DNA of 7,552 nt from Bacteroidota bacterium. GTDB taxonomy: Bacteria; Bacteroidota; Bacteroidia; Bacteroidales; VadinHA17. Position 1 is the stretch's first letter, and the number at the start of each line of letters is the position of its first letter. The stretch covers positions 1-7,552 of the forward strand of contig VGGM01000062.1 in NCBI GenBank assembly GCA_016868515.1, given 5' to 3'. Below are positions 6,150-7,552 of this stretch, piece by piece. The notes under the pieces were generated by a model. That model was not told where the DNA came from. It saw nothing but the letters and a program-made list of their open reading frames with translations, and made no database searches. The position numbers were made by a program, and so were the translations under genes.

Positions 6150-7135
6150 GACACCTCACCTCCCTCCGTCAGGCCGGCATTTGTTTCATCAAAAGCCACC
6201 CTCTCCTTTCTCGTTATCGATACGAAACTCCAGGCCTGCTCCATACTTAGTTCGCAGTCGGAACTGTCAGGAATAAGTTTTGCAAATTTTACCATATCGT
6301 ATAGTTCAAGAACCTGCCTGAGAAGGTCTTCTTCCTGGCCGGCACCGGGCGAAACAATTTTAAAATCCCTAAGGATCTCGCAGGTTGCCGATTCAAGTGA
6401 ACTCAGTCCGTACCGCAGGTCGATGTAACTCCTTATAATGTCAGACAGCCGGGTATAGTATTCTTTAAACATACCCTTCTGCCACAGTTTCTCACTCTTT
6501 AGTTTTTCGAGTTCCCTGTAGGCGATGATATACGGAGCCTCCCTGATGATTTCCACAAACGCCGGCTCATCAGCTTTTCTTCTGTTTCGCAGGAACCTGA
6601 TAAGGAGATATAGCAAGACAGCAATAACCGCGGCAGCAAGCACCCACGGGAGTATTTCTGATATGGTAACAGGGGCCCTGTATGGGCCAATAATGTCGAA
6701 GAATCCCGAGGTTGTATCAGCAGGAGCTATATCGGCACGATTTACGCGCAGGTAGGTGTAGTCTGAATAGAACCTCTTTATCCCCGACTCAGTATCTGTT
6801 TCGGCATAAACAGGAGCAACTTCATATCTTCCTGAATCAAAAACAGTAACAAGGTACTTTTCCGTTATAATCTCCCTTTCTGATGTTCTGACGGTATCAG
6901 AAACCGGTCCTCTCAGAATCTCAATTTTCCCCATGAGGGTATCTCGGAATTGCTGGACACTGAATTGGAGCCCCGCTGGCTTATCGAGGGTTACCGTGAA
7001 CCATAAATGGTCGCCAATAAGTACTGTTGCAGTGTCGAATTTAGCCGTGATACTGACATCCTGGCCAGCCACGTTCCGGGGCATTGTGACCGTGATGATT
7101 AATGTCAGGCAGGATATGATAAGAAAATCTCTCAT
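6146..7135 (-). CDS. Membrane protein with periplasmic beta domain and cytoplasmic helical tail (DUF4381/BatD-like, bat operon)
   Basis: A protein of 329 residues between DUF58 and batA, where Bacteroidota bat clusters normally carry an unnamed gene. Signal peptide at 1-24 (MRDFLIISCLTLIITVTMPR, then NVAG). The periplasmic part (about 25-155) is beta-rich and begins QDVSITAKFDTATVLIGDHL, like a BatD module. The TM is at about 160-182 (ILPWVLAAAVIAVLLYLLIR), followed by RNRRK, so the rest is cytoplasmic. The tail (about 188-329) is helical with AYRELEKLKSEKLWQKG and KEYYTRLSDIIRSYIDLRYG, phrases typical of the DUF4381-like family. It overlaps the upstream and downstream genes by 4 nt each. AGGAG directly touches its ATG, too close for normal Shine-Dalgarno pairing, but no other start keeps the signal peptide. 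It may be a smaller partner or paralogue of BatD (inference). No catalytic motif seen. Confidence 0.92.
   Translation of the reverse strand: MRDFLIISCLTLIITVTMPRNVAGQDVSITAKFDTATVLIGDHLWFTVTLDKPAGLQFSVQQFRDTLMGKIEILRGPVSDTVRTSEREIITEKYLVTVFDSGRYEVAPVYAETDTESGIKRFYSDYTYLRVNRADIAPADTTSGFFDIIGPYRAPVTISEILPWVLAAAVIAVLLYLLIRFLRNRRKADEPAFVEIIREAPYIIAYRELEKLKSEKLWQKGMFKEYYTRLSDIIRSYIDLRYGLSSLESATCEILRDFKIVSPGAGQEEDLLRQVLELYDMVKFAKLIPDSSDCELSMEQAWSFVSITRKERVAFDETNAGLTEGGEVS
6156..6163 (-). promoter_or_regulatory. Strong Shine-Dalgarno GGAGGTGA for batA
   Basis: GGAGGTGA on the minus strand is fully complementary to the usual 16S 3' end (UCACCUCC) and ends 6 nt before the batA ATG, the ideal spacing. 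It lies inside the last codons of the upstream gene (the GGEVS end). Most other starts in the window have no such site, which makes it stand out in a Bacteroidota genome. Confidence 0.75.
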
Positions 7136-7552
7136 CTCCTTTTGAAGAGGTTTAAAAGAGGTTTTACATAATCGTCATCAGTGGCTATTTCAGCATAGTC
7201 AACCCCGCATCTCCTGAATGTGTTTTTAACACCTTCGGTTTTTTCCCTCCACCATCTTGCATACTCCGACCTGTTAAACTCTGAAGAGAGATCAACCCAT
7301 TTTTCACTGCCTGATTCAGGGTCGCTGAGCAGGGCAAATCCAATATCGGGCAATTCGGTATCACTTTTGTCATACACCTTTAATGCTACCACATCGTGTT
7401 TGCCAGCGGCAATCTGCAGTGATCTCTGAAAGTCAGGAACCAGGAAGTCGGATATGATGAAAACAATTGCCCTTTTCTTTATTGCATTCGTTATGAATTT
7501 CAGCGGCTCATTAAGAGAACTGTCTTTATTGCCGGCCCTGAAGTCGAGTAAC
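7132..7552 (-). CDS. DUF58 family protein, C-terminal 140 residues (5' end outside the window)
   Basis: An open frame enters from the right edge at 7551 and ends at TGA 7134-7132, giving 140 residues. The fragment reads KRAIVFIISDFL, then KHDVVALKVYDKSDTELPDI, GFALLSDPESG and WVDLSSEFNRSEYARWW, ending NLFKRR. These are hallmarks of the C-terminal half of DUF58 proteins, whose VWA-like fold holds the segments VFIISDF and LKVYDKSDTELPD. Shorter frames beginning at an internal GTG (7392) are not real starts because conserved family sequence continues upstream. DUF58 proteins are cytoplasmic and nearly always sit beside a MoxR AAA+ ATPase, which is expected just beyond 7552. The stop overlaps the next ATG by 4 nt, so translation is probably coupled. 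Confidence 0.93.
   Translation of the reverse strand, partial: LLDFRAGNKDSSLNEPLKFITNAIKKRAIVFIISDFLVPDFQRSLQIAAGKHDVVALKVYDKSDTELPDIGFALLSDPESGSEKWVDLSSEFNRSEYARWWREKTEGVKNTFRRCGVDYAEIATDDDYVKPLLNLFKRR

Overview
The window is chromosomal DNA from a member of the Bacteroidota, probably class Bacteroidia (the class is inference). The evidence is a near-complete Bat ("Bacteroides aerotolerance") gene cluster in its usual order, a Bacteroidota-type promoter (ATTG-N20-TATCTTTG), and little use of Shine-Dalgarno sites. All credible genes are on the minus strand, so they read from high to low coordinates. No mobile element, CRISPR array, tRNA or rRNA was seen.

Layout in transcription order. 7552-7132 is the C-terminal end of a DUF58 protein, cut by the window edge. 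7135-6146 is a membrane-anchored protein with a periplasmic beta-rich domain and a cytoplasmic helical tail (DUF4381/BatD-like). 6149-5160 is batA and 5135-4095 is batB, both membrane-anchored von Willebrand A (VWA) proteins with intact MIDAS motifs. 4079-3297 is batC (TPR protein with a Q/N/K/E-rich linker). 3291-1480 is batD (large periplasmic domain, one TM, cytoplasmic tail). 1483-716 is batE (TPR, two TMs, C-terminal SH3-like domain). Three junctions are 4-nt ATGA overlaps and the others are gaps of 5 to 24 nt, so this is one tightly packed operon. Its promoter, and the moxR ATPase gene that normally leads such clusters, would lie beyond 7552.

After batE comes a small lipoprotein gene (650-255) with a good promoter of its own at 711-680. 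It is followed by an AU-rich structured 3' region and a strong intrinsic terminator (150-123). The last gene begins at 96 and runs off the left edge. Its 32 visible residues resemble the N-terminus of a PLP-dependent Cys/Met-metabolism enzyme, but that is a weak call.

How the genes work together (family knowledge plus topology read here): MoxR and DUF58 proteins are cytoplasmic. The VWA domains of BatA and BatB, the TPR domains of BatC and BatE, and the beta-rich domains of BatD and the DUF4381-like protein are predicted to be periplasmic. BatD and the DUF4381-like protein each also send a helical tail of roughly 125 to 150 residues into the cytoplasm, which would suit coupling an ATPase inside to a VWA/TPR assembly outside. 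The biochemical role of Bat systems is not settled. I did not find a wholly new system. The least expected elements are the lipoprotein unit with its own promoter, the structured 3' region, the repeat-built linker of BatC, and a near-perfect Shine-Dalgarno at batA.
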